Below, in pieces: positions 1 to 5,427 of a stretch of 7,615 nucleotides of DNA. The first letter of the stretch is position 1. The number at the start of each line of letters is the position of its first letter. This DNA is from Rhizobiaceae bacterium (GTDB lineage: Bacteria; Pseudomonadota; Alphaproteobacteria; Rhizobiales; Rhizobiaceae), in the NCBI GenBank assembly GCA_028865845.1, contig JAGWJK010000177.1, positions 1 to 7,615 on the forward strand, written 5' to 3'. The notes beneath the pieces were generated by a model. It did no database searches. It saw only the letters and a program-made list of their open reading frames with translations, and was not told the DNA's origin. The translations under genes and the position numbers were made by a program.

Positions 1-174
1 AGCCGATGGCTTCAGGGGATAGCCGAGATCGCTCGCTACCTTGAAGATATGCTGCCGGATGGTTTCGCTGATCCCAGGCTCGTTGGTGAGCACGCGCGAC
101 ACCGTCGACACGGAGACGCCGGCCCTGCTGGCAATATCGGCTTGTCGGATGCGTTTGGATCGAACTTCGCTCAT
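1..174 (-). CDS. LacI-family transcriptional repressor, N-terminal part (cut by window edge)
   Basis: The reverse strand from the ATG at 174-172 encodes 58 residues beginning MSEVRSKRIR and stays open to the window edge. Residues about 10-30 (QADIASRAGVSVSTVSRVLT) are the classic LacI helix-turn-helix. The stretch NEPGISETIRQHIFKVASDLGYPLKPSA continues into the third helix and the start of the hinge. The sugar-binding core domain lies outside the window. LacI-family proteins usually repress sugar-uptake and catabolic genes and release DNA on binding a sugar or sugar derivative. The gene diverges from a sugar-binding protein gene, and the shared intergenic region is full of inverted repeats, so control of that gene and of itself is likely (inference). 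No strong Shine-Dalgarno sequence precedes the ATG, so the exact start is less certain than the family. Confidence 0.92.
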   Translation of the reverse strand, partial: MSEVRSKRIRQADIASRAGVSVSTVSRVLTNEPGISETIRQHIFKVASDLGYPLKPSA

Positions 175-196
175 ATCGCAATAATTCTGCAAATTA

Positions 197-208
197 TGCA
201 AATTTGCA
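197..208. promoter_or_regulatory. Second palindrome TGCAAATTTGCA, candidate operator
   Basis: A perfect 12-bp palindrome just upstream of the repressor gene overlaps its candidate CATAAT -10 (193-198 on the minus strand). A further GCAAATTATGC half-match directly precedes it (189-199). It could be a second binding site used for autoregulation, spaced about 28 bp centre to centre from the 224-238 dyad. This is inference from symmetry and location. Confidence 0.4.
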
Positions 209-223
209 AGAAAAAGATTGTTT

Positions 224-238
224 ATTGCGTTTCGCAAT
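224..238. promoter_or_regulatory. Candidate LacI-family operator (ATTGCG-TTT-CGCAAT)
   Basis: A perfect inverted repeat with 6-bp arms around a 3-bp centre lies between the divergent repressor and binding-protein genes. The dyad arms, with a GCG/CGC core flanked by A/T, resemble LacI/GalR-family operators. The site is about 97 bp upstream of the binding-protein ATG. Its assignment to the adjacent repressor rests on position and symmetry only. Confidence 0.55.
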
Positions 239-334
239 TGGATTGCATATCGTGGGGCCACGCTTGTCCGCAAAGGCTTAAGGGAGATCGCCCCGGGCAA
301 CAGATGATAGCTATGCGAGAGAAGGAGGAATCTC

Positions 335-1633
335 ATGCGCATGAATCGCCGTTCATTCATGATTGGAACCGCTGGAGCCGCCGCCGGCATCGCGCTTGGC
401 AGCGGCATGTCGTCGCCGGCTTTTGCGGCCGATGCGACGCAGTTGCGGGCAATGTGGTGGGGCTCGAACGACCGCACCAAGCGCACCAATGCCGTTGCCG
501 ATCTGTTTCACGCGAAGAACCCGGATATTTCCATCGTCGGCGAAAGCATCAGCGGCGACGGCTACTGGGCGAAGCTTGCGACCGGCATGGCGAGCCAGGA
601 CATCTCCGATGTCTTCCAGCTGGAGCCGAGCACGATTTCTGACTATTCGAGACGTGGCGCCTGCCTGCCGCTCGACCAATTCGTACCGTCGACGCTTAAG
701 GTCGACAGCTTCGGCAAGGATGTGCTGAAGTTGACGACGGTCGACAACAAGCTCTACGGCGTCGGTCTCGGCCTCAACTCGTTCGCGATGTTCTATGACG
801 AGGATGCCTTCACCAAGGCTGGCCTGACGCCGCCCGGCCCGAATACGACCTGGGCCGAATATGCCGATCTTGCCGTTGAGATGACCAAGGCTGCCGGCAA
901 GCGTTCCTATTGGGGCGGCCCCTATGGCGCGCGCTACAACTATGTTCTCGACGCCTGGCTGCGCCAGCGCGGCAAGCAGCTTTACACGGATGAAGGCGGC
1001 CTCGGCTTCGGTGTCGACGATGCCAAGGAGTGGTATTCCTACTGGGAAGATTTGCGCAAACGCGGCGGCACGGTTTCCGCGGACGTGCAGACGCTCGACC
1101 AGAACGTCATCGAGAGCAACTGCCTGGCGCTCGGCAAATCAGCGATGGGCATGGCCTATTCCAACCAGCTCGTCGGTTATCAGCTCGTGGTGAAAAGCAA
1201 ACTCGCCGTCACGATGCTGCCGCGCGAAAAGAAGGATGGCCCGTCAGGACACTATTATCGTCCCGCGCTGATCTGGAGCGTCGGCGCGTCGACCAAGAAC
1301 GGCGAAGCGGCGGCGAAATTCATCGATTTCTTCGTCAACGATATCGATGCGGGCAAGGTGCTCGGCGTCGAGCGTGGCGTGCCGATGTCGCCGGCTGTGC
1401 GAGCCGCCATCCTGCCGACGCTCAACCCGACCGAGCAGCTGACGGTGAAGTATGTCGATCTGCTGAAGGATCAGGTCGGCTCCTATCCGGTGCCGGCGCC
1501 GATCGGTTCGACCGAATTCGACCAGAACGTCATGCGCCCCACCGCCGACCAGCTCGCCTTCGGCAAGATCACGATTGCCGAAGCAGCACAGAAGCTGGTG
1601 GACGAAGGCAAGGCGAAGCTGAAGAGAAGCTGA
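335..1633 (+). CDS. ABC transporter sugar-binding protein (extracellular solute-binding family 1), Tat-exported
   Basis: This 432-residue protein is the periplasmic receptor of a CUT1-type carbohydrate ABC importer. The N-terminus NRRSFMIG (4-11), followed by an Ala/Gly-rich stretch and AFA at 29-31, is a twin-arginine signal with likely cleavage after residue 31. The mature part has the family-1 pattern: LRAMWWGS at the first strand, FHAKNPDI near 58-65, DVFQLEP near 92-98, and a C-terminal ERGVPMSPAVR hinge motif. The length is typical. AAGGAGGAA (322-330) sits 6 bases from the first ATG and 12 from an in-frame ATG at 341, which favours 335. No permease or ATPase gene follows; the next gene is convergent. 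The partners must lie elsewhere, perhaps beyond the divergent LacI-type gene. The sugar ligand cannot be told from sequence. Confidence 0.93.
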   Translation: MRMNRRSFMIGTAGAAAGIALGSGMSSPAFAADATQLRAMWWGSNDRTKRTNAVADLFHAKNPDISIVGESISGDGYWAKLATGMASQDISDVFQLEPSTISDYSRRGACLPLDQFVPSTLKVDSFGKDVLKLTTVDNKLYGVGLGLNSFAMFYDEDAFTKAGLTPPGPNTTWAEYADLAVEMTKAAGKRSYWGGPYGARYNYVLDAWLRQRGKQLYTDEGGLGFGVDDAKEWYSYWEDLRKRGGTVSADVQTLDQNVIESNCLALGKSAMGMAYSNQLVGYQLVVKSKLAVTMLPREKKDGPSGHYYRPALIWSVGASTKNGEAAAKFIDFFVNDIDAGKVLGVERGVPMSPAVRAAILPTLNPTEQLTVKYVDLLKDQVGSYPVPAPIGSTEFDQNVMRPTADQLAFGKITIAEAAQKLVDEGKAKLKRS

Positions 1634-1636
1634 TCG

Positions 1637-1648
1637 ATAGCCGGCTAT
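1637..1648. repeat. Perfect 12-bp palindrome (ATAGCCGGCTAT) just after the binding-protein stop
   Basis: The palindrome starts 3 bases after the TGA. It has no loop, so it would make a poor RNA hairpin, and no T-tract follows. It may be a protein site or chance. It is listed only because it is perfect and lies outside the genes. Confidence 0.25.
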
Positions 1649-1702
1649 ATTGAGCGAGGTCAGGACGTTCGGACATGCCGAGACCTTGTAAGTGGCCTTT
1701 AA

Positions 1703-1816
1703 CCTCACCTTCTCCCCGCAATGTGGGGAGAAGAAACGATCGGGCAAACAGCGAACCAAATGCTGGGCCGACCGCGGGCACGATGTACCCCTCACCCCGC
1801 CTGCGGGGTGAGGGCC
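1703..1816. repeat. Rhizobial intergenic palindromic element (RIME-like), two hairpins
   Basis: Two strong inverted repeats lie within about 114 bp between convergent genes. The first has CTTCTCCCC (1709-1717) pairing with GGGGAGAAG (1725-1733) across a 7-base loop. The second has CCCTCACCCCG (1789-1799) pairing with CGGGGTGAGGG (1804-1814) across a 4-base loop. Both begin with a CCTCACC word, and the outer CCTCAC (1703) and GTGAGG (ending 1813) are mutually inverted. Size, two-palindrome design and CTTCTCCCCGC wording match the dispersed Rhizobium-specific intergenic mosaic elements as I recall them. It probably also acts as a bidirectional transcript end for the two converging genes, although neither hairpin is followed by a T-run. 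Confidence 0.7.
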
Positions 1817-1842
1817 ATCAATAGCAAAATCTCCGGAATTCC

Positions 1843-2703
1843 CTATTTCCCGTCCCAAGGCTTCAGCGCGTCGTGCTTCATCTGGCGCTGCTGTTCCGGC
1901 GACAGCTTGTAGTCGCCATGATAGGGAGCGCTTTCGAACGAGCCATAGGTCGGGTTGGCGATGGCGATCCAGTCGTGGCCGAAATGGGCGATGTTGTCCT
2001 GGTAGACCTTGTCGCGTTCCTCGACGGTGCCCTTGTAGTCATCGGTGAAGTCGCCGAGATTGTCGCCAAACATCAGGAGAATGCGGTAGTCCTTGGCGAT
2101 GAAGGCGCGGCGCGTGCCCTTGGCCGAACCCCAGTCGGGCTGTTCCTTGGCGCTGAGAAAAGTGTCGACATTGTCGCCCATCGGAAAGCCGAAACGCTTC
2201 ATTTCCTCGACCGTCGGCTTCTCTTCGTCGGCCGTTCGGTTGGTGACGTAGAAGACCTTTACGCCTTTCGATGCGGCATATTGCGTGAATTCGACAGCGC
2301 CGGGAATCGGCAGATCCTGTTCGGCATTGACGTATTTCGTCCAGCTGTCCGGGGTGAAGCTGGTGCTGTTGATCACGTTCCAGGCCTGGTAGGGCGAGGT
2401 GTTGAGTACGGTATCGTCGACATCGAGGATGATGGCCGGCGGCAGGTCCTGGAAGTTTCCAGTCTGCTCGACAGGTGCGGCAGTCCTCGTCTTATCGGCA
2501 AGCGCCTCGTCCAGGCGGTAGTGCGCGAGCGCATAGGCTCCGAGCGCATTGGCCTTGGCCTCGACGGAGGTCTGATCCCAGAGAACGGCATTGAGATTGT
2601 CGTCGGGCATGGCGGCCGGCATGTCGGCGGCGAGCGCCGGAAGGGCGGCGGCAAGGCTGATGGCGGTGACGAGCGCCCGGCGCCCAAAATATCGATGTCT
2701 CAC
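1843..2703 (-). CDS. Class C-type acid phosphatase / 5'-nucleotidase (HAD superfamily IIIB), periplasmic
   Basis: This 286-residue secreted phosphomonoesterase of the acid phosphatase family that includes the e(P4) proteins probably frees phosphate from organic phosphates in the periplasm. The signal peptide covers residues about 1-26 (FGRRALVTAISLAAALPALA, cut before ADM). It has no lipobox cysteine, so the enzyme is soluble, unlike e(P4) lipoproteins. The paired arginines leave Sec or Tat export open. HAD motifs are complete: DVDDT at 94-98 (nucleophile D94, acid D96), VTNR at 153-156, K195, and GDNLGDF at 213-219. Translation starts at GTG (2703-2701), with AAGGAG 6 bases upstream on the minus strand. 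A Pho box lies about 105 bp upstream, which fits phosphate-starvation control. The gene converges on the sugar-binding protein gene. Confidence 0.93.
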   Translation of the reverse strand: MRHRYFGRRALVTAISLAAALPALAADMPAAMPDDNLNAVLWDQTSVEAKANALGAYALAHYRLDEALADKTRTAAPVEQTGNFQDLPPAIILDVDDTVLNTSPYQAWNVINSTSFTPDSWTKYVNAEQDLPIPGAVEFTQYAASKGVKVFYVTNRTADEEKPTVEEMKRFGFPMGDNVDTFLSAKEQPDWGSAKGTRRAFIAKDYRILLMFGDNLGDFTDDYKGTVEERDKVYQDNIAHFGHDWIAIANPTYGSFESAPYHGDYKLSPEQQRQMKHDALKPWDGK

Positions 2704-2807
2704 GCTGTTCTCCTTATGATTGAACGAGATCCATGAGCCATATCAACGCGCTCAAGCGGTCGCTGACGTCATGATCCGGATAAGGATAGTTTGCGCCCGA
2801 GTGAAAT

Positions 2808-2836
2808 GTGTCAAGTATATGACAGTTATGTGACGG
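2808..2836 (-). promoter_or_regulatory. Pho box (PhoB site) with -35 element of the acid phosphatase promoter
   Basis: Read on the minus strand, three 7-bp repeats are spaced by 4 bp: CCGTCAC (2836-2830), CTGTCAT (2825-2819) and TTGACAC (2814-2808). The 11-bp periodicity and CTGTCAT wording match the known PhoB-binding repeats. The last unit contains TTGACA, a consensus -35. About 17-19 bp downstream, AACTATCC gives a weak -10 (about 2785-2791), as expected for an activator-dependent promoter. The downstream gene is a phosphatase, a typical Pho regulon member. The site lies about 105 bp from the GTG, which leaves a leader of roughly 70 bases. Confidence 0.75.
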
Positions 2837-2859
2837 CCGGGCACACCTGTTTTCCCGGC
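2836..2859 (-). terminator. Hairpin downstream of the MAPEG gene (possible terminator)
   Basis: GCCGGG (2836-2841) pairs with CCCGGC (2854-2859) across a 12-base loop, beginning about 20 bases past the MAPEG stop codon on the minus strand. There is no T-tract after it on that strand, so intrinsic termination would be weak. It abuts the Pho box, so it separates the MAPEG transcript from the acid phosphatase promoter. Confidence 0.35.
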
Positions 2860-2872
2860 TGATTTAAATCAA
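2859..2872. promoter_or_regulatory. FNR/FixK-like palindrome between the MAPEG and acid phosphatase genes
   Basis: CTGAT-TTAA-ATCAA matches 9 of 10 defined positions of the FNR/FixK-type consensus TTGAT-N4-ATCAA, and its core TGATTTAAATCA is a perfect 12-bp palindrome. It lies 7 bases past the MAPEG stop and about 23 bp beyond the Pho box. That would place it near -85 of the acid phosphatase promoter. Whether a CRP/FNR-family protein uses it is unproven. Confidence 0.35.
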
Positions 2873-2879
2873 CAGCGCC

Positions 2880-3257
2880 TCAGATTCCGATGAGGAAAAG
2901 ACCGATAATGCAGAGCATGCTGAGGCTCCAGACAGCGGAACGGAGCTTGCCGGCGCCGTTGATATAGAGGACGCCGTAGATGATCCGCAGGATGACGAAC
3001 AGCACGGCGAGCGCGTCGATCCAGCTTTGGGTTGCATGCGCGAGATGAGCGATGATAACGCCGGCGGCAAAGGGCGTATTGGCCTCGAAGCTGTTGACAT
3101 GTGCGCCCCAGGCCCGCTTTGACCGGCCTTCCAGCCGGTCGACGAAATCGCGCGGTTGGTCGAGATTGCGTTCGTTGTCGGTAGTCGGCTTGATCGCACC
3201 GAACCAGACATAGGGCATAAGCAGTGCGACAAGCACGCACCAGAAAGCGATGGTCAT
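2880..3257 (-). CDS. MAPEG-family membrane protein
   Basis: This 125-residue integral membrane protein belongs to the family of membrane-associated proteins in eicosanoid and glutathione metabolism. It has four hydrophobic segments: about 3-20, 63-78 (weaker), 82-98 and 108-124. Between the first and second lies the family signature RAWGAHVNSFEA (48-59), fitting the R-A-x-x-A-H-x-N-x-x-E pattern that contributes to glutathione binding in characterised members. Length and topology fit bacterial MAPEG proteins. The ATG at 3257-3255 follows GGGAGGGAA (minus strand) by a few bases; the open frame extends further upstream, but that part overlaps the preceding gene and lacks family features. The gene lies 64 bp downstream of the enolase-superfamily gene and could be co-transcribed. 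Its substrate is unknown, and many bacterial members have no assigned activity. Confidence 0.88.
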   Translation of the reverse strand: MTIAFWCVLVALLMPYVWFGAIKPTTDNERNLDQPRDFVDRLEGRSKRAWGAHVNSFEANTPFAAGVIIAHLAHATQSWIDALAVLFVILRIIYGVLYINGAGKLRSAVWSLSMLCIIGLFLIGI

Positions 3258-3275
3258 TCTGTTCCCTCCCGGTTG

Positions 3276-3304
3276 GAGGGCCGCCGCGGTGACGCGCGGC
3301 CCTC
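3276..3304 (-). other. Intergenic hairpin between the enolase-superfamily and MAPEG genes
   Basis: GAGGGCCGC (3276-3284) pairs perfectly with GCGGCCCTC (3296-3304). Inside, GCG/CGC (3286-3288 with 3293-3295) extends the stem past a single bulged base to a 4-base GTGA/TCAC loop. It follows the stop of the enolase-superfamily gene on the minus strand and ends about 10 bases before the MAPEG ribosome site. No T-tract follows, so it may stabilise the upstream transcript or reduce read-through rather than act as a full terminator. Confidence 0.5.
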
Positions 3305-3321
3305 TGTCCGGTGTACAGAAA

Positions 3322-4518
3322 TCAGGCGAAGAAGTCGCGATCTTCCTCGGCGAGATAGCGCTTGGCTTTTTCCGGAATGAGATCGACGCCCATGCCGGGA
3401 CGATCGATGACGTCGATGAAACCGTTCTTGACGATGACCTCGGGCAGGCCCTCGACGATGTCGTACCACCATTCCGGATCACCGGTCGTGTATTCGAAGG
3501 CGATGAAATTGGCGGGAAGTGTGGCCGAAACCTGGATCAGCGCCGCAAGGCCGAGCAAGCCGTTGGCTGTGCCGTGCGGGGCAAAGAGAATGGAATGCAG
3601 ATCGGCATATTCGGCGATCCATTTAAGCTCGGCAATACCGCCGACATCGGCCGGATCAGGGCCGAGCACGTTGACGGCCTGGGTCTCTATCAGCTCCTTG
3701 AAGTTCTGGCGCAGATAGATCTGCTCGCCGGTATGGATCGGCGTGGTGCTGACGCGGGTCAGTTCGCGGTAGACGCCGGCGTTGACCCAGGGGGTATAGT
3801 CGCCCGTCAGAAGATCCTCGATCCAGAGCAGATTATAGGGTTCGAGCATGCGGGCGAGGCGGATGGCATCGGGCAGCATCCAGCCGGGGCCGCAGTCGAG
3901 TGCGAGACCGATCTTGTCGCCGGCCACTTCCTTCATCGCGGCGACGCAATCGACGAAATGGCGCAGGCCCTTTTCGGTGATCGGTCCGCGATCGAGCGCG
4001 CCGTGGAAGGGGCTGGCGTTCGGCTCGCCGTAGTAGAAGTTCGGAATTTCCCGTTTCATCGGCGAGTGAAAGCCGATCGGCTGCTTGATGATGGTGAAGC
4101 CTTCGGGCAGGTCCATCATCTTCTTCAGGTCGTCGGCCAGGTCTTCCGGCCGATGGCCGGCAAGCGGGAAGCGGAGGGAGCCGTTATAGACGCGGACGCG
4201 GTCGCGCACCCGGCCGCCGAGCAGCTTGTGGACCGCGACGCCGGCGGCCTTGCCTGCGATGTCCCAGAGCGCCATTTCGATGACGCTGACGGCGGAGCCC
4301 CAGGGTTTGAAGCCGCCGCGCTGGCGGATCTTCAGCATGCAGCGCTCGACATTGGTCGGGTCCTCGCCGATCAAGGCATCGCGGAAGGCAAGGATATGCG
4401 GCTTCAGGTAGGGTTTCCAGGTTTCGGCCTGGCCGTAGCCGGAAATGCCCTCGTCGGTAACGATTCGCACGATCGGGCTCTTGCCGATGATGGCGCATTT
4501 GACGTCGATGATTTTCAT
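3322..4518 (-). CDS. Mandelate racemase/muconate lactonizing enzyme family protein (enolase superfamily, probable acid-sugar dehydratase)
   Basis: This 398-residue metal-dependent enzyme probably abstracts the proton next to a carboxylate, as in dehydration of a sugar acid. The N-terminal capping domain starts MKIIDVKCAI and includes TDEGISGYG at 21-29. The barrel carries the three Mg ligands D208 (LALDCG), E234 (LWIED) and E265 (TGEQ). The dyad D288 (GPDPADVGG) and H315 (APHG) has the same 23- and 50-residue spacing from the third ligand as in mandelate racemase. The strand-2 K-x-K reads K145-Q-P147, so the second catalytic lysine is absent, and a long segment (about 148-185) precedes strand 3. 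GGAGG 5 bases before the ATG at 4518 favours that start; an ATG at 4530 would lie inside this ribosome site. It lies 47 bp downstream of the IclR gene. The substrate is unknown. Confidence 0.9.
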   Translation of the reverse strand: MKIIDVKCAIIGKSPIVRIVTDEGISGYGQAETWKPYLKPHILAFRDALIGEDPTNVERCMLKIRQRGGFKPWGSAVSVIEMALWDIAGKAAGVAVHKLLGGRVRDRVRVYNGSLRFPLAGHRPEDLADDLKKMMDLPEGFTIIKQPIGFHSPMKREIPNFYYGEPNASPFHGALDRGPITEKGLRHFVDCVAAMKEVAGDKIGLALDCGPGWMLPDAIRLARMLEPYNLLWIEDLLTGDYTPWVNAGVYRELTRVSTTPIHTGEQIYLRQNFKELIETQAVNVLGPDPADVGGIAELKWIAEYADLHSILFAPHGTANGLLGLAALIQVSATLPANFIAFEYTTGDPEWWYDIVEGLPEVIVKNGFIDVIDRPGMGVDLIPEKAKRYLAEEDRDFFA

Positions 4519-4565
4519 GGATCCTCCCATTTTCTGTCAATTTGCAGCGATGATCGGCCGGCCTG

Positions 4566-5351
4566 CTAAACAGGCATCGCCTCGCTCATCGCCTGGGCCG
4601 CGTCGATCGCGGCAAGCCTGATCTCTTCCATGCGGGCGGGTTCTGCGCCTGCGAGGAACGGTACGCTGATCGCTGCCGCGAGTTTGCCCGTCTTGGTGAA
4701 GACGGGTGCGGCGAAGGCGTGGATGCTAGGCGCGTTTTCGCCGCGATCCTGCGCCCAGCCGACGCGCTTGATACGCGCAAGTTCGCTCGCCAGCCTCTTC
4801 GGATCGGTAATCGATTTGGCGGTATAGCCGATCAGCGGCTTTGCAAGCCAAAAGGCAAGTTCGTCCGGCGGCAGGTGTGCGAGAAGCAGCTTGCTCGCCG
4901 CGCCGGCATGGATCGGCATGCGCTGGCCGGGGGCGACCGTCAGCGCATATTCGCGTCGTCCTTGCGAGGCCGCCAGAACCAGGATGCCGTCCTGGTCGAT
5001 CACCGAAAGCTTGCTGCCTTCCCCAAGTTCGGCCGAAAGCCGGTCGAGGAAAGGCTGGCCGATGGCGCCAATGTCGATGTCGCTGACGCTGGCGACGACG
5101 TGCGAGGCAAGCGCCAGCAGACGGCGGCCGAGCGTGTAGCTGCCGTTGTCGTCGCGGCGCACCATGTCATGGCCCTGCAGCGTGTTGACGATGCGATAGA
5201 TCGTCGTGCGCGGCAGCGACAACTGCTCCGTCAGCTCGCGGATGGTCGCGCCGTTCGGCCGCCGTTCGAGCTGGCCGAGCACGTCCATCATCCGGTCGAT
5301 CACCGGGATCGTGTGCTTCGCCGCTGCCGTTTCATTCGTATCATCAATCAT
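4566..5351 (-). CDS. IclR-family transcriptional regulator
   Basis: This 261-residue cytoplasmic DNA-binding regulator has a winged helix-turn-helix in residues about 15-75, with TIRELTEQLSLPRTTIYRIV at 36-55 as the HTH. The effector domain (about 85-255) contains family patterns PIHAGAASKLLLAHLP (146-161) and GWAQDRGENAPSIHAFAAPVF (198-218). IclR proteins repress or activate catabolic operons on sensing a small organic acid or related metabolite. The gene heads the minus-strand set and diverges from the RraA-like operon, so it likely controls both. The ATG at 5351-5349 is the first possible start, because an in-frame TGA directly precedes it. Its own ribosome site is poor (GATGAAG), while a strong GGGAGG lies 38 bp upstream in front of a six-codon reading frame. 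Confidence 0.93.
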   Translation of the reverse strand: MIDDTNETAAAKHTIPVIDRMMDVLGQLERRPNGATIRELTEQLSLPRTTIYRIVNTLQGHDMVRRDDNGSYTLGRRLLALASHVVASVSDIDIGAIGQPFLDRLSAELGEGSKLSVIDQDGILVLAASQGRREYALTVAPGQRMPIHAGAASKLLLAHLPPDELAFWLAKPLIGYTAKSITDPKRLASELARIKRVGWAQDRGENAPSIHAFAAPVFTKTGKLAAAISVPFLAGAEPARMEEIRLAAIDAAQAMSEAMPV

Positions 5352-5372
5352 TCAAACTTCATCTCGAAGGCG

Positions 5373-5402
5373 TTGACATTTCTTCTGTCCTCCCATTACC
5401 AT
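5373..5402 (+). promoter_or_regulatory. Probable promoter of the RraA-like operon
   Basis: TTGACA (5373-5378) is a consensus -35. TACCAT (5397-5402) at 18 bp spacing matches four of six -10 positions. Transcription would begin near 5409, giving a leader of about 97 bases before the RraA-like ATG. The -35 overlaps the six-codon minus-strand reading frame upstream of the IclR gene. Confidence 0.5.
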
Positions 5403-5408
5403 GCATTA

Positions 5409-5427
5409 TTGAACAGAGGAAGTTCAA
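5409..5427. promoter_or_regulatory. Candidate IclR operator (TTGAAC-N7-GTTCAA)
   Basis: A perfect 6-bp inverted repeat with a 7-bp centre sits just downstream of the plus-strand -10, where a bound repressor would block transcription start. A further TTCAA half-site occurs at the IclR start (5351-5356). Position between the regulator and its divergent operon supports assignment to IclR. No binding evidence is available. Confidence 0.5.

Larger units (their letters stand above)
175..334. promoter_or_regulatory. Divergent control region between the LacI-type repressor and the sugar-binding protein
   Basis: This 160-bp gap is far more AT-rich than the flanking genes between about 175 and 250. 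It carries repeated GCAAA/TTTGC and ATTGC/GCAAT half-sites and the two inverted repeats listed separately. On the minus strand a CATAAT hexamer (193-198) is a fair -10 for the repressor gene, but no good -35 lies at the right distance. For the plus strand no convincing -35/-10 pair stands out. The right third (about 255-320) holds nothing recognisable apart from the ribosome site AAGGAGGAA at 322-330. Confidence 0.6.

Noticed and set aside
49..642. Plus-strand open frame across the LacI-type gene start and the binding-protein start
   Set aside because: It runs antisense to the LacI helix-turn-helix and out of frame with the binding protein, with low-complexity Arg/His-rich translation.
1637..1648. 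Palindrome after the binding-protein stop considered as a terminator
   Set aside because: It has no loop and no following T-run, so it would not form an intrinsic terminator.
1873..2736. Plus-strand open frame (about 287 codons) antisense to the acid phosphatase
   Set aside because: It overlaps a gene with complete HAD motifs on the other strand, has no recognisable family pattern and no proper ribosome site.
3250..4569. Long plus-strand open frame (about 439 codons) antisense to the enolase-superfamily gene
   Set aside because: It mirrors the minus-strand gene, which has clear catalytic motifs and a ribosome site. The antisense translation shows no domain and is explained by GC-rich codon bias.
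4561..4575. GCCTG-CTAAA-CAGGC inverted repeat at the IclR stop codon considered as a terminator
   Set aside because: The stem is only 5 bp and overlaps coding sequence, with no T-tract and a closely spaced downstream gene on the same strand.
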